Below, in pieces: positions 16,281 through 24,760 of a DNA stretch of 64,000 nt. The translations under genes and the position numbers were made by a program. This DNA is from Coprosoma sp963660615 (GTDB lineage Bacteria > Bacillota_I > Bacilli_A > RF39 > UBA660). The notes below the pieces were generated by a model that was given only the letters and a program-made list of their open reading frames with translations, was not told the DNA's origin and did not search any database. Each line of letters begins with the position of its first letter. Within the stretch, counting starts at the first letter, position 1. The DNA lies in contig CAVKYE010000005.1 in NCBI GenBank assembly GCA_963660615.1, forward strand, positions 17,813 to 81,812. Reading direction: 5' to 3'.

Positions 16281-17589
16281 GGCTCTTATGATGATGAGAA
16301 ATCATTTTAGATTTGGTGATTGTGTTGTGGTGGCAACTAGCGGTGGTCCTGATTCGATGGCTTTGCTTCATCTTGTGCTTTCTTTGCGTGATGAACTAGG
16401 TCTTGATGTTGTGTGTGCACATGTTAATCATAAACTTAGATTAGAGAGTGATGATGAGGAGTCTATGGTTATGAATTTTTGTGATTCAAATGGATTATCT
16501 TGCGAGGTTTTTACCATTGATGGTTATAATAATGGGAATGTTGAATGTGATGCTCGTAATCAAAGATATGCTTTTTTTGAAAGAATTGTAAATAAGTGTA
16601 AAGCTGGGTGGCTACTTACGGCTCATCATGGTGATGATTTGATGGAGACTATTCTTATGCGTCTTACTCGCGGTTCTTCTTTTTTGGGATATGCGGGTTT
16701 TCGTGAGATTACTTGTAAGGATGGTTATAAAATTATGAGACCACTTATTTTTTATACGAAGGATTTTATTTTGGATTATGTTCTTAAGAATAATATTCCT
16801 TATGCGGTTGATGAAACTAATTTGAGTGATGATTATACGAGAAATAGGATTAGAAATCATGTTTTACCACTTCTTAAACGGGAAAATAAGAATGTTCATA
16901 GGAAGTTTTATGATTTTAGTTTGTCTTTGTTTATGAATGGCGAATATATTTCTAAGCAGGTCAATAAGTATATGGATTTGGTTTATGTAGATGGTGTTTT
17001 GAGGGTTTCTTCTTTTTTGAAACTTGATAAGGCGATTCAAGTTGGGATTATGAATTCTATTTTGGATTTGGTTTATGGTGATGATATTACTTTGATTAAT
17101 CGTAAGCATACTACTCAAATCTTTGATATTTTAAATTCGTCTGTTTCTAATAAGCGGATTTCTTTGCCTTTAGGTAAGGAGGCTAGACGTTCTTATGATT
17201 CTTTTGTTATTAGGGATAAGGTTTTGAATAATGATTATAGGTTTGTTTTTGATGATTATTTGAAACTTGCTTCTGGGCATTTTTTGGAGCGTGTTTCTTC
17301 GTCTTCGGATACATCTAATTATGTGACACGTATTTCTTCTTCGGAGGTTTCTTTACCGCTTTATGTTCGTAATAGGAGAAAAGGTGATGTTATATGTGTG
17401 AAGGGACTTAAAGGGTCTAAAAAACTTAAGGATGTGTTTATTGATTCTAAGGTTCCGCTTGCTTTAAGGGATGTTATTCCAGTGGTTGTTGACAGTAAAG
17501 ATGAGATTATTTGGCTACCTGGGATTAAAAAAACTAAATTTGATAAGCAAAAGAATGAAAACTATGATATAATAATTAGGTATTATTAA
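16270..17589 (+). CDS. tilS: tRNA(Ile)-lysidine synthetase
   Basis: Converts the C34 wobble base of tRNA-Ile(CAU) to lysidine, an essential step for reading AUA codons, which are abundant here. About 439 residues: the N-terminal PP-loop ATPase with SGGPDSMAL, a middle domain, and a C-terminal TilS domain with VRNRRKGDVI and IWLPGIKKTKF. ATG 16270 overlaps the end of ung behind GGGGTGA. In many Firmicutes tilS-hpt-ftsH is the order; hpt is absent here, with ftsH only 17 bases downstream. Confidence 0.94.
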   Translation: MMNEALMMMRNHFRFGDCVVVATSGGPDSMALLHLVLSLRDELGLDVVCAHVNHKLRLESDDEESMVMNFCDSNGLSCEVFTIDGYNNGNVECDARNQRYAFFERIVNKCKAGWLLTAHHGDDLMETILMRLTRGSSFLGYAGFREITCKDGYKIMRPLIFYTKDFILDYVLKNNIPYAVDETNLSDDYTRNRIRNHVLPLLKRENKNVHRKFYDFSLSLFMNGEYISKQVNKYMDLVYVDGVLRVSSFLKLDKAIQVGIMNSILDLVYGDDITLINRKHTTQIFDILNSSVSNKRISLPLGKEARRSYDSFVIRDKVLNNDYRFVFDDYLKLASGHFLERVSSSSDTSNYVTRISSSEVSLPLYVRNRRKGDVICVKGLKGSKKLKDVFIDSKVPLALRDVIPVVVDSKDEIIWLPGIKKTKFDKQKNENYDIIIRYY

Positions 17590-17606
17590 AGAAAGGGAGT
17601 TTTGTA

Positions 17607-19595
17607 ATGAATAAAAAAACTATAAAACGCGGGCTTATGCCTTATGTATTTTTGTTTATTTTCTTATTTGGTATTATGCTTATTTTTAGTACTTTAAATA
17701 GGGAAGTACATCAAATTACTTATGGGGAGTTTACTGAAAAGCTTGCTAATAAGGAAGTTAAGGAGATTAATGTTACTCCTAGATCTCGTGCTAGTGTATA
17801 TACTATTACTGGTAAGCTTAAGGGTTATAAGTCAAATGAAACTTTTAGTTTTGATATGCCACTTACTAATGAGACAATGGTTAAGTTACTTGATGCGGAA
17901 GATGCTAATGGTTTTAAGATGACGACGACTACTGATCCTGAGTCTAGTACGTTACTATTATTTTTGATTAATGTGCTTCCAATGATTTTATTGATTGGTC
18001 TTGCATTTTACTTTATTACTCGTCAAATGGGTGGTGGAAGTAAATCTATGGATTTTGGTAAGAGTAAGGCTAGACTTACAACTGGTGAAGGAAAGGTTAC
18101 TTTTAAGGATGTAGCTGGTCTTTCTGAAGAGAAGGAAGAGGTTGCTGAACTTATTGATTTCCTTAAAAATCCTAAGAAGTTCCAGAAGATGGGTGCTAGA
18201 ATACCTAAGGGTGTTTTGTTAGTGGGCCCTCCTGGTACTGGTAAGACTTTACTTGCTAAGGCGGTAGCTGGCGAGGCTAATGTTCCATTTTATTTTATAA
18301 GTGGTTCTGAGTTTGTTGAGCTATTTGTTGGTGTTGGTGCTTCTAGAGTTAGAGACATGTTTAAACAGGCTAAACAGAGTGCTCCTTGTTTGATTTTCAT
18401 TGATGAAATTGATGCTGTTGGTAGACAAAGGGGTGCTGGTCTTGGTGGCGGTCATGATGAAAGGGAACAAACTTTGAATCAATTGCTTACTGAGATGGAT
18501 GGTTTTGGTGCTAATGAAGGTATTATCATTATTGCAGCTACTAATAGACCTGATGTTTTGGATCCTGCGCTTTTAAGACCTGGTAGGTTTGATAGACAGG
18601 TTACTGTTAATCTTCCTGATGCTAAGGGCAGAGAGGAGATTTTAGGTGTTCATGCTATTGGTAAGACTTTTGAGGATGGTATTACTATGAGTAATATTGC
18701 TAAGAGAACTGTTGGCTTTAGTGGTGCTGATTTGGAAAATTTACTTAATGAGGCTGCTTTGCTTGCGGTTAGACGTAATAAGTCTAAGATTAGTATGAAT
18801 GAGATTGATGAGGCTCATGATAGGGTTCTTATGGGACCTGCTAAGAAGAGTAAGAAGTATACTGATAGAGAAAAGAAGACTGTTGCTTATCACGAGGCTG
18901 GTCATGCGGTTGTTGGTCTTAAACTTGAAGGGGCTAATGACGTTCAAAAGATTACAATTATTCCAAGAGGTTCTGCTGGAGGATACAATTTGATGCTTCC
19001 TAAAGAGGAAACTTATTTGGAAACTAAGACTGAACTTTTACAGACTATTAGTGGACTTTTAGCTGGTAGGGTTGCTGAGGAAATTATGTTTAATGAAATT
19101 ACTACTGGTGCTTCTAATGATTTCCAAAAGGCAACTAAGATAGCAAGAGCTATGGTTACTGAATATGGTATGAGTGATTTAGGCCCTGTTCAATTTGAAC
19201 ATCAAAGTTCAAGTGTTTTCTTGGGTAGAGATTATAATAAGCAACAGAATTTCTCTGTTAAGGTTGCTGATCAAATTGATGAGGAAGTTAGAAAGATTAT
19301 TGAAGAGCAATATGCAATTACTAAACGTATTATTAGTGAGAATATGGATTTGCTTCATTTAATTGCTAAGACTTTATTAGAATATGAGACTATTACTAAG
19401 GAACAAATTGATTACTTGGTTGAAAATGGTCATATGCCAAAGGAAGCTGAAAAGGAACTTGTTTCTTCTGATGTTAAAGAGGTTTCTTTGGAGGATTTAA
19501 CTTTGGATGAACTTAAGGACCTTGCTAAGGAAAAAGGTATTAAGGGTTATTCTAAGATGAATAAGTCTGAACTTATTGATAAATTGAAAGATTAA
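17607..19595 (+). CDS. ftsH: ATP-dependent zinc metalloprotease FtsH with C-terminal SAP/Rho-N-like tail
   Basis: Membrane-bound AAA protease for quality control and regulated proteolysis. 662 residues: two membrane helices (about 12-31 and 113-137) flanking an extracytoplasmic domain, Walker A GPPGTGKT (207-214), Walker B FIDEID, SRH ATNRPDVLD...RPGRFDR, and the zinc site HEAGH (429-433). The last 38 residues (LTLDELKDLAKEKGIKGYSK region) look like a SAP/HeH/Rho N-terminal helix-extended-helix motif, which is not part of canonical FtsH. SD GAAAGGGAG precedes ATG 17607. Confidence 0.96.
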   Translation: MNKKTIKRGLMPYVFLFIFLFGIMLIFSTLNREVHQITYGEFTEKLANKEVKEINVTPRSRASVYTITGKLKGYKSNETFSFDMPLTNETMVKLLDAEDANGFKMTTTTDPESSTLLLFLINVLPMILLIGLAFYFITRQMGGGSKSMDFGKSKARLTTGEGKVTFKDVAGLSEEKEEVAELIDFLKNPKKFQKMGARIPKGVLLVGPPGTGKTLLAKAVAGEANVPFYFISGSEFVELFVGVGASRVRDMFKQAKQSAPCLIFIDEIDAVGRQRGAGLGGGHDEREQTLNQLLTEMDGFGANEGIIIIAATNRPDVLDPALLRPGRFDRQVTVNLPDAKGREEILGVHAIGKTFEDGITMSNIAKRTVGFSGADLENLLNEAALLAVRRNKSKISMNEIDEAHDRVLMGPAKKSKKYTDREKKTVAYHEAGHAVVGLKLEGANDVQKITIIPRGSAGGYNLMLPKEETYLETKTELLQTISGLLAGRVAEEIMFNEITTGASNDFQKATKIARAMVTEYGMSDLGPVQFEHQSSSVFLGRDYNKQQNFSVKVADQIDEEVRKIIEEQYAITKRIISENMDLLHLIAKTLLEYETITKEQIDYLVENGHMPKEAEKELVSSDVKEVSLEDLTLDELKDLAKEKGIKGYSKMNKSELIDKLKD

Positions 19596-19611
19596 TTTCT
19601 TTCTTTTTTTG

Positions 19612-19635
19612 TGTGGATAAGTATGGTTATCCACA
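19612..19635 (+). promoter_or_regulatory. Inverted pair of perfect DnaA boxes
   Basis: TGTGGATAA (19612-19620), six-base spacer GTATGG, TTATCCACA (19627-19635). Both are perfect consensus DnaA 9-mers in opposite orientation, 13 bases after the ftsH stop. As RNA they would also form a nine-bp hairpin, but no T-run follows. Confidence 0.6.
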
Positions 19636-19657
19636 GGAATGTTATTTTGGATTATAA

Positions 19658-19693
19658 AAAATACTGTGGAAAGGACTTTTTCTACAGTATTTT
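19658..19693 (+). terminator. Strong 16-bp hairpin, likely ftsH terminator
   Basis: Arms 19658-19673 and 19678-19693 pair over 16 positions with two G-U pairs and a four-base loop. A and T runs at the outer ends would allow termination in both directions. It immediately precedes the AAA-ATPase remnant, so it may alternatively be an end of a decayed element. Confidence 0.65.
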
Positions 19694-19873
19694 CATTTTA
19701 TAAAAGTTGTTACTGATATTAGAAGATGTGGGAAATCAACATTATTTGAATTATATAAAGATTATTTATTAAATAGTGGAGTTCAAAATTTACAAATAAT
19801 TAGTTTGAATTTTGAAAATCCAAGTGATATGAAATTTGAAAATTGGAGAGAGCTATATGATTATAGATGGTAA
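19691..19873 (+). pseudogene. Remnant of AAA ATPase (AAA_14/DUF4143-type)
   Basis: An open frame without a start reads VVTDIRRCGKSTLFELYKDY and then IISLNFENPSDM, matching the Walker A region (GxRRxGKST) and following strand of the large AAA_14/DUF4143 ATPases, which are normally about 400 residues. Only about 60 codons survive before a stop at 19871. More A-rich than neighbouring genes. The remaining sequence to gpsA (19874-20028) holds no gene that I can support. Confidence 0.65.
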
Positions 19874-20028
19874 AATGGATTATATATGATACAGGTGTTG
19901 GATAAGTTTGAGAAGGCTGTTGATGGTTTGTTATACAGAATATGGCATTGATTTTATGTCGTTTTCAAATCTGAAATTTTTTTGAAAAAAATGTAAATTC
20001 TGTGCATTTTGTACATTTTTTTTGTACT

Positions 20029-20051
20029 AAAAAAGTTTAGTTTGTCTAAAC
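20029..20051 (-). terminator. Terminator of gpsA
   Basis: GTTTAG (20035-20040) and CTAAAC (20046-20051) form a hairpin with a five-base loop; the A-run at 20029-20034 is the U-tract on the minus strand. Confidence 0.7.
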
Positions 20052-20056
20052 CTTTG

Positions 20057-21025
20057 TTATTTTTGAATTAGAAATTTTATTAGGTCTTCTTTTGTTTTGT
20101 CTTTATATATTATTTCGTCTATTAAGTCAATTATTTTCATTTCTACGTTTTTTTCTGTTATTAATTGTTTGATTGATTTTAGGGTATATAGTCCTTCTAT
20201 GGTTGTGTTTTCTATATAGGTGTTTATTTCTTCTTTTGAAGCGCCTTCTCCTATTAATTTACCAAATGAATAGTTACGGCTTTTTGGACTTGTGGCGGTT
20301 AGGATTAGATCTCCTATTCCAGCATATGATAGAACTGTGTTTTCGTCCGCTTTTAGGTCTTTTATTAGTTTTTTTATGTCATGTATCGATTCGGTTAGGA
20401 ACATGGCTTTGGTGCTTTCTTCCATTTTCATGCCATCTAACATGCCTGAGGCGATGGCGATTACGTTTTTTATGGCGCCACATATTTCTATACCGATTAC
20501 ATCTTTACATGTTCTTAGTTTGAAGTGGTTATTTTGAAAGGCTTTTTTTACTAGGTCTGTTGTTTTTTTGTTTTGACTTGCAAGGGTTAGGGCGACGGGA
20601 ATTTTATTTGCGACGTCTATGGCAAATGATGGGCCTGATATTGCGGCTATGTTATCTGTATTTAGTATGTTGTTTACTATTTCTGAGATAAATAGGCAAC
20701 TTTTTTGCTCTATTCCTTTTGATGCAATGATGATTGGTTTGTCTTTTATATATTCTTTGGCATCTTCTAGGGTTTTACTTACGAAGGCTGTTGGTATTGC
20801 AATTAAGATAAAGTCTGAATCTTGGCTTGCTTCTTCTAGGTCTGTTGTTATTTTTATTTCTCGGGGTATTTTTATGCCTGGGAGTTTTGGAGTTATTCTC
20901 TTTTTGTTTAATATGTTTTTTTCTTCTTCGAATGCTGTCCACATTGTTACTTCATTTTTATTTTCATTTAAGATTGTTGATAGTGCGGTTCCATATGCTC
21001 CGCATCCTAATACACATATTTTCAT
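20057..21025 (-). CDS. gpsA: Glycerol-3-phosphate dehydrogenase [NAD(P)+]
   Basis: Reduces dihydroxyacetone phosphate to sn-glycerol 3-phosphate for phospholipid synthesis. 322 residues with the Rossmann motif VLGCGAYGTAL at the N-terminus, IASKGIEQ, the ISGPSFAIDV block, and the catalytic Lys region CGAIKNVIAIASG. The start at 21025 (MKICVLG) is preferred because GGTGAT stands five bases upstream; an ATG twelve bases earlier is part of that SD context. It is the only minus-strand housekeeping gene in this stretch and separates ftsH from the ribosomal operon. Confidence 0.95.
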   Translation of the reverse strand: MKICVLGCGAYGTALSTILNENKNEVTMWTAFEEEKNILNKKRITPKLPGIKIPREIKITTDLEEASQDSDFILIAIPTAFVSKTLEDAKEYIKDKPIIIASKGIEQKSCLFISEIVNNILNTDNIAAISGPSFAIDVANKIPVALTLASQNKKTTDLVKKAFQNNHFKLRTCKDVIGIEICGAIKNVIAIASGMLDGMKMEESTKAMFLTESIHDIKKLIKDLKADENTVLSYAGIGDLILTATSPKSRNYSFGKLIGEGASKEEINTYIENTTIEGLYTLKSIKQLITEKNVEMKIIDLIDEIIYKDKTKEDLIKFLIQK

Positions 21026-21144
21026 TTTTATCACCATTTATAATTATATATTATTCTTTTGATTAAATCAATGTTTATTTGTGTATGCAGTTTTTGCTTT
21101 GTAAAAAATATGTCATTTTTTTGTAAAAAATGTGATAAAAAGGC

Positions 21145-21173
21145 TTGAAATTCATACGATTTTATTGTATACT
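21145..21173 (+). promoter_or_regulatory. Main promoter of the S10-spc-alpha operon
   Basis: TTGAAA, 17-base spacer, TATACT. The leader from about 21180 to the rpsJ start is some 128 bases long. Confidence 0.85.
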
Positions 21174-21179
21174 GTTGAA

Positions 21180-21300
21180 TGTGTGGCATGCAATGATGTG
21201 TGAGGTTGCTGAGATGCCAGGTTAAGTTGTAAACATTTACAATGGCATACTTAGGTTTTTTACACGGAGCAAGTCTATACTGAGATATAGGCGAAAGGAG
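21180..21300 (+). promoter_or_regulatory. Structured leader of the S10 operon
   Basis: Contains ATGCCA (21214-21219) pairing with TGGCAT (21243-21248), enclosing a perfect TTGTAA/TTACAA hairpin with loop ACAT (21227-21242). The preceding GAGGTTGCTGA stretch resembles what I recall from other Firmicute rpsJ leaders. Autoregulation by a ribosomal protein is likely, but the ligand is not proven by the sequence. Confidence 0.6.
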
Positions 21301-21308
21301 GATACAAT

Positions 21309-21617
21309 ATGTCTAAGACAAAGGTTCGTATCAGACTTAAGGCGTTTGAACACAAGAATTTAGATAAGGCTTGTGGTAAAATAATTGAGACTGTTAAGAG
21401 AACTGGTGGTGAAGTAAGTGGACCAATTCCGCTACCAACTGAGGTTGAAAAAATCACTATTTTGAGAGCTGTTCACAAGTATAAAGATTCACGTGAACAA
21501 TTTGAAAAAAGAACACACAAAAGACTTATTGATGTCAATAATCCAAGCAAGGAGACTATTGATGCATTATCGCATTTAGAAATCCCAAGTGGTGTTGATA
21601 TTCAAATTAAATTATAG
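21309..21617 (+). CDS. rpsJ: 30S ribosomal protein S10
   Basis: First gene of the operon; 102 residues, the usual length. S10 lies in the 30S head and in the family also acts as the NusE antitermination factor. Recognised from KVRIRLKAFEHKNLD, the ISGP-type GPIPLPT segment and the C-terminal HLEIPSGVDIQIKL. AAAGGAGG lies 8 bases before ATG. The gap to rplC is 12 bases. Confidence 0.98.
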   Translation: MSKTKVRIRLKAFEHKNLDKACGKIIETVKRTGGEVSGPIPLPTEVEKITILRAVHKYKDSREQFEKRTHKRLIDVNNPSKETIDALSHLEIPSGVDIQIKL

Positions 21618-21629
21618 GAGGAATGAACG

Positions 21630-22340
21630 ATGAAAGGAATCTTAGGTCGTAAAATTGGAATGACTCAAGTTTTCGACAAGGAAGGTAAATTAACCCCTGT
21701 AACTGCTGTTTTGGTTACTCCTAATGTAGTAACTCAAATCAAAACTGTGGAAAACGATGGTTACGAGGCTATTCAACTTGCTTTTGAAGACAAGAGGGAA
21801 AAGTTAGCGACAAAAGCTTCTGCTGGACATACTAGCAAAGCAAACACTACACCTAAGCGCTTCTTTAAAGAAATTAGAGGTGTTGATGTCAATGAATATA
21901 CTTTAGGGCAAGAAATCACTGCTGATATTTTTGCTAGAGGAGAAGTAATTGATGTTACTGGAACTTCAAAAGGTAAAGGGTTCCAAGGTGTTATTAAAAG
22001 ACATGGTCAACACAGAGGCCCTATGGGACATGGTTCACATTATCATAGAAGACCAGGTTCAATGGGAACAATGAGACCAATGCGTGTATTTAAAGGTAAA
22101 AAATTACCAGGTCATATGGGAGTTGAAACTGTTACAATTCAAAATCTTGAAGTTGTTTCAGTAGATGCTGAAAATAATGTAATTTTAGTTAAGGGAAATA
22201 TTCCTGGACCTAAAAAAGGATTAGTTATCATTAAAAGTGCTGTTAAAAACCCTAATAAGATATATGAAAGACCAGAATTAAATTCTTGGACTAAAGAGGT
22301 AACTCCTTTAGATACTGAAACTACTAAGGAAGAAAAGTAG
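21630..22340 (+). CDS. rplC: 50S ribosomal protein L3
   Basis: Early 50S assembly protein whose long finger approaches the peptidyl-transferase centre. Recognised from GRKIGMTQVF at the N-terminus, GKGFQGVIKRHGQ, and RRPGSMGTMRP with the following KGKKLPGHMG. 236 residues, some 25 longer than E. coli because of an acidic C-terminal tail (TPLDTETTKEEK). SD GGAGGA. Followed after 11 bases by rplD. Confidence 0.98.
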   Translation: MKGILGRKIGMTQVFDKEGKLTPVTAVLVTPNVVTQIKTVENDGYEAIQLAFEDKREKLATKASAGHTSKANTTPKRFFKEIRGVDVNEYTLGQEITADIFARGEVIDVTGTSKGKGFQGVIKRHGQHRGPMGHGSHYHRRPGSMGTMRPMRVFKGKKLPGHMGVETVTIQNLEVVSVDAENNVILVKGNIPGPKKGLVIIKSAVKNPNKIYERPELNSWTKEVTPLDTETTKEEK

Positions 22341-22351
22341 GAGGATAAAAC

Positions 22352-22975
22352 ATGAAAAAGAATTCTGTAATAAATATTAAGGGTGAAAAAGTTAAAGACA
22401 TCACTTTAAACGAAAAAGTTTGGGGAATTGAACCAAATGATTCAGTTTTATATGATGCTATTACATTAGCTAGAGCTTCTATGAGGCAAGGTACTCATAG
22501 TACTAAAACACGCAGTGAAGTAAGTGGTGGCGGAAAGAAACCATGGAGACAAAAAGGCACTGGTCATGCTAGACAAGGTAGTACAAGAAGTCCACAATGG
22601 CCAGGCGGAGGAATTGTATTCGGTCCTAAGCCAAGAACTTATAACAAAAAACAAAATAGAAAAGAGAGAGTGCTTGCACTTAAGTCTGCTCTTTCATACA
22701 AAGTTTTGGATAAGGAAATTATTATTTTAGATAGTTTAATGCCTGAAACTGGTAAAACAAAAGAGATGGTTAAAATTTTAGATGCTATTAAGGCTTCAAA
22801 AAACATTTTAATCGTTGTTGATGAACTTACTGATAACGTTATTTTAGGTACAAGAAATATTCCAAATTTAGTGTTACTTAAAAATGATGAAATTAGTACT
22901 CTTGATGTAATTGCTGCTGATACTTTAGTAATTACTGAAAATGCTGTTAAAGCTATTGAGGAGGTGCTTGCATAA
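22352..22975 (+). CDS. rplD: 50S ribosomal protein L4
   Basis: Lines the nascent-peptide exit tunnel; in gamma-proteobacteria it also represses the S10 operon. The tunnel loop is GGGKKPWRQKGTGHARQGS, followed by SPQWPGGGIVFGPKPR. 207 residues. Its stop codon overlaps the start of rplW by one base (TAATG). Confidence 0.98.
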   Translation: MKKNSVINIKGEKVKDITLNEKVWGIEPNDSVLYDAITLARASMRQGTHSTKTRSEVSGGGKKPWRQKGTGHARQGSTRSPQWPGGGIVFGPKPRTYNKKQNRKERVLALKSALSYKVLDKEIIILDSLMPETGKTKEMVKILDAIKASKNILIVVDELTDNVILGTRNIPNLVLLKNDEISTLDVIAADTLVITENAVKAIEEVLA

Positions 22976-23247
22976 TGGATCCTAGAGATATTATAAAAGC
23001 CCCAATTATAACTGAAAAGACATCAGATTTAAAAGCTAATAATACAGTTGTGTTTAGTGTTGATGTTCGTGCTAACAAAACACAAATCAAACAAGCAGTT
23101 GAGCAAATCTGGGGTGTTAAAGTAGAAAGCGTAAATACTATTAACGTAAAACCTAAGACTAAAAGGGTTGGACGTTACGCTGGAAAAACTAATAGAGTGA
23201 AAAAAGCAATTGTTAAATTAAAAGAAGGAAGTTCTATTGAACTTTAA
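22975..23247 (+). CDS. rplW: 50S ribosomal protein L23
   Basis: Sits at the tunnel exit and docks trigger factor and SRP. 90 residues, with PIITEKTSDLKA near the start, VWGVKV-type EQIWGVKVESVNT, and the KTKRVGRYAGKTN loop. Starts within the rplD stop codon behind GAGGTG, so translation is coupled. Confidence 0.97.
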   Translation: MDPRDIIKAPIITEKTSDLKANNTVVFSVDVRANKTQIKQAVEQIWGVKVESVNTINVKPKTKRVGRYAGKTNRVKKAIVKLKEGSSIEL

Positions 23248-23264
23248 ACTTAAGGAGGATACAT

Positions 23265-24095
23265 ATGGCGATCAAATCATATAAGTCAATTACTAATGGT
23301 ACTCGTGGAATGACTACTTTAGTTAATGAAGAAATTACTAAAAAGAAACCTGAAAAATCATTAGTAACTACAATTAAAAAATCAGGTGGTCGTAATAATC
23401 AAGGTAAGATTACTGTAAGACATCATGGCGGTGGCGCTAAGAGAAAATATCGTATTATTGATTTTAGAAGAGTTAAGGACGGTATTATTGGTACTGTTGC
23501 TGCTATTGAGTACGACCCAAATAGAAGTGCTAACATTGCTTTAATTAATTATGCTGATGGAGAAAAAGCTTATATTCTTGCTCCAAAAGGCTTAAAAGTT
23601 GGAATGAAGATTGAAAGTGGAGAAAATGCTGATATTAAAGTTGGTAATGCTTTACCACTTGCAAATATTCCTGAAGGAACTCTAGTTCATAATGTTGAAT
23701 TAAAACCTGGTAAAGGTGGACAGATGGCAAGAAGTGCTGGAACTAGTGTTCAAATCTTGGGACGTGAAGGAAATTATACTTTACTTCGTTTGGGAAGTGG
23801 AGAAGTTCGTAAGGTCTTAAGCGTATGCCGTGCGACAATCGGTGAGGTTGGTAATGCTGATTATGAACTTGTTAATTTAGGTAAAGCTGGAAGAAAAAGA
23901 CATATGGGTATTAGACCAACTGTTCGTGGTTCTGTTATGAACCCTAATGATCACCCACATGGTGGTGGTGAAGGACGTGCGCCAATCGGACGTAAAGGTC
24001 CTATGACTCCTTGGGGTAAACCAGCCCTTGGATATAAGACACGTAACAACAAAAAAGCTTCAAGCAAACTAATTGTTCGTCGTCGTAAAAAATAA
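23265..24095 (+). CDS. rplB: 50S ribosomal protein L2
   Basis: Essential for subunit joining and the peptidyl-transferase centre. 276 residues, typical. Visible: GRNNQGKITVRHHGGGAKR, then AAIEYDPNRSANIALI, and the conserved MNPNDHPHGGGEGRAPIG loop with its His. SD AAGGAGG. Confidence 0.98.
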   Translation: MAIKSYKSITNGTRGMTTLVNEEITKKKPEKSLVTTIKKSGGRNNQGKITVRHHGGGAKRKYRIIDFRRVKDGIIGTVAAIEYDPNRSANIALINYADGEKAYILAPKGLKVGMKIESGENADIKVGNALPLANIPEGTLVHNVELKPGKGGQMARSAGTSVQILGREGNYTLLRLGSGEVRKVLSVCRATIGEVGNADYELVNLGKAGRKRHMGIRPTVRGSVMNPNDHPHGGGEGRAPIGRKGPMTPWGKPALGYKTRNNKKASSKLIVRRRKK

Positions 24096-24112
24096 GAAAG
24101 GATGATTTATAG

Positions 24113-24385
24113 ATGGCTAGAAGTTTAAAAAAAGGCCCTTATGTCTTTCCAAAACTTTTAAAGAGGGTCAGAGAATTAAACGAATCTGGAAAAAAAGAAG
24201 TAATTAAAACTTGGTCACGCCGTTCTACAATTTTTCCTGAATTTATTGGGCACACTTTTGCTGTACATAATGGTAAAGAATTCATCCCAGTTTATGTTAC
24301 TGAAGATATGGTAGGACATAAATTAGGTGAGTTCTCACCAACCCGTAAATTTGGCGGACACGGTGACGACAAGAAGAAAAAATAA
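24113..24385 (+). CDS. rpsS: 30S ribosomal protein S19
   Basis: 30S head protein next to S13, contacting the A-site tRNA region. 90 residues with ARSLKKGPYV at the start, WSRRSTIFPEFIGHTFAVHNG, and LGEFSPTRKFGGH. The tail is Lys-rich. SD GAAAGGATG. Confidence 0.98.
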   Translation: MARSLKKGPYVFPKLLKRVRELNESGKKEVIKTWSRRSTIFPEFIGHTFAVHNGKEFIPVYVTEDMVGHKLGEFSPTRKFGGHGDDKKKK

Positions 24386-24406
24386 AACCAGGAAAGGATG
24401 AGGTAA

Positions 24407-24742
24407 ATGGAAGCTAAAGCAATCGCTAAGGGCGTAAGAATTGCACCAAGAAAAGCTCGTCTTGTAATCGATTTGATTCGTGGTAAGGACGTAAGCGAAG
24501 CGGATAAAATTTTAGCAAACCTTAATAAAGAAGCTTCAAGATTAATACGTAAAGTCTTAACCTCAGCAGTCGCAAACGCTGAAAACAACTTAGAACTTGA
24601 CAAAGCAAACCTTTATGTTAAAGAAGCATATATAAATGAAGGTAAAACAATGAAAAGAGGTAGAGCTGGTGCTAAAGGTAGACCAGACCCTATCCTAAAA
24701 AGAACAAGCCACATAACTGTTGTGGTTGCCGAAAAAAATTAA
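24407..24742 (+). CDS. rplV: 50S ribosomal protein L22
   Basis: Its beta-hairpin lines the exit tunnel and is a macrolide-resistance site in the family. 111 residues with KGVRIAPRKARLVIDLIRGK, and the hairpin around AKGRPDPILKRTSHITVVV. SD GGAAAGGATGAGG. GC is slightly higher than in surrounding genes. Confidence 0.98.
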   Translation: MEAKAIAKGVRIAPRKARLVIDLIRGKDVSEADKILANLNKEASRLIRKVLTSAVANAENNLELDKANLYVKEAYINEGKTMKRGRAGAKGRPDPILKRTSHITVVVAEKN

Positions 24743-24760
24743 GCGAAGGAGGAAAAGCTG

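Noticed and set aside
19612..19635. Chromosomal origin at the DnaA-box pair
   Set aside because: Only two boxes, no further cluster or dnaA/dnaN nearby. Kept as a DnaA site only.
19884..19955. Short frame MIQVLDKFEKAVDGLL after the AAA remnant
   Set aside because: About 20 codons, no SD and no similarity that I can name.
20173..21066. Several plus-strand frames over gpsA
   Set aside because: gpsA on the minus strand explains the region fully with family motifs.
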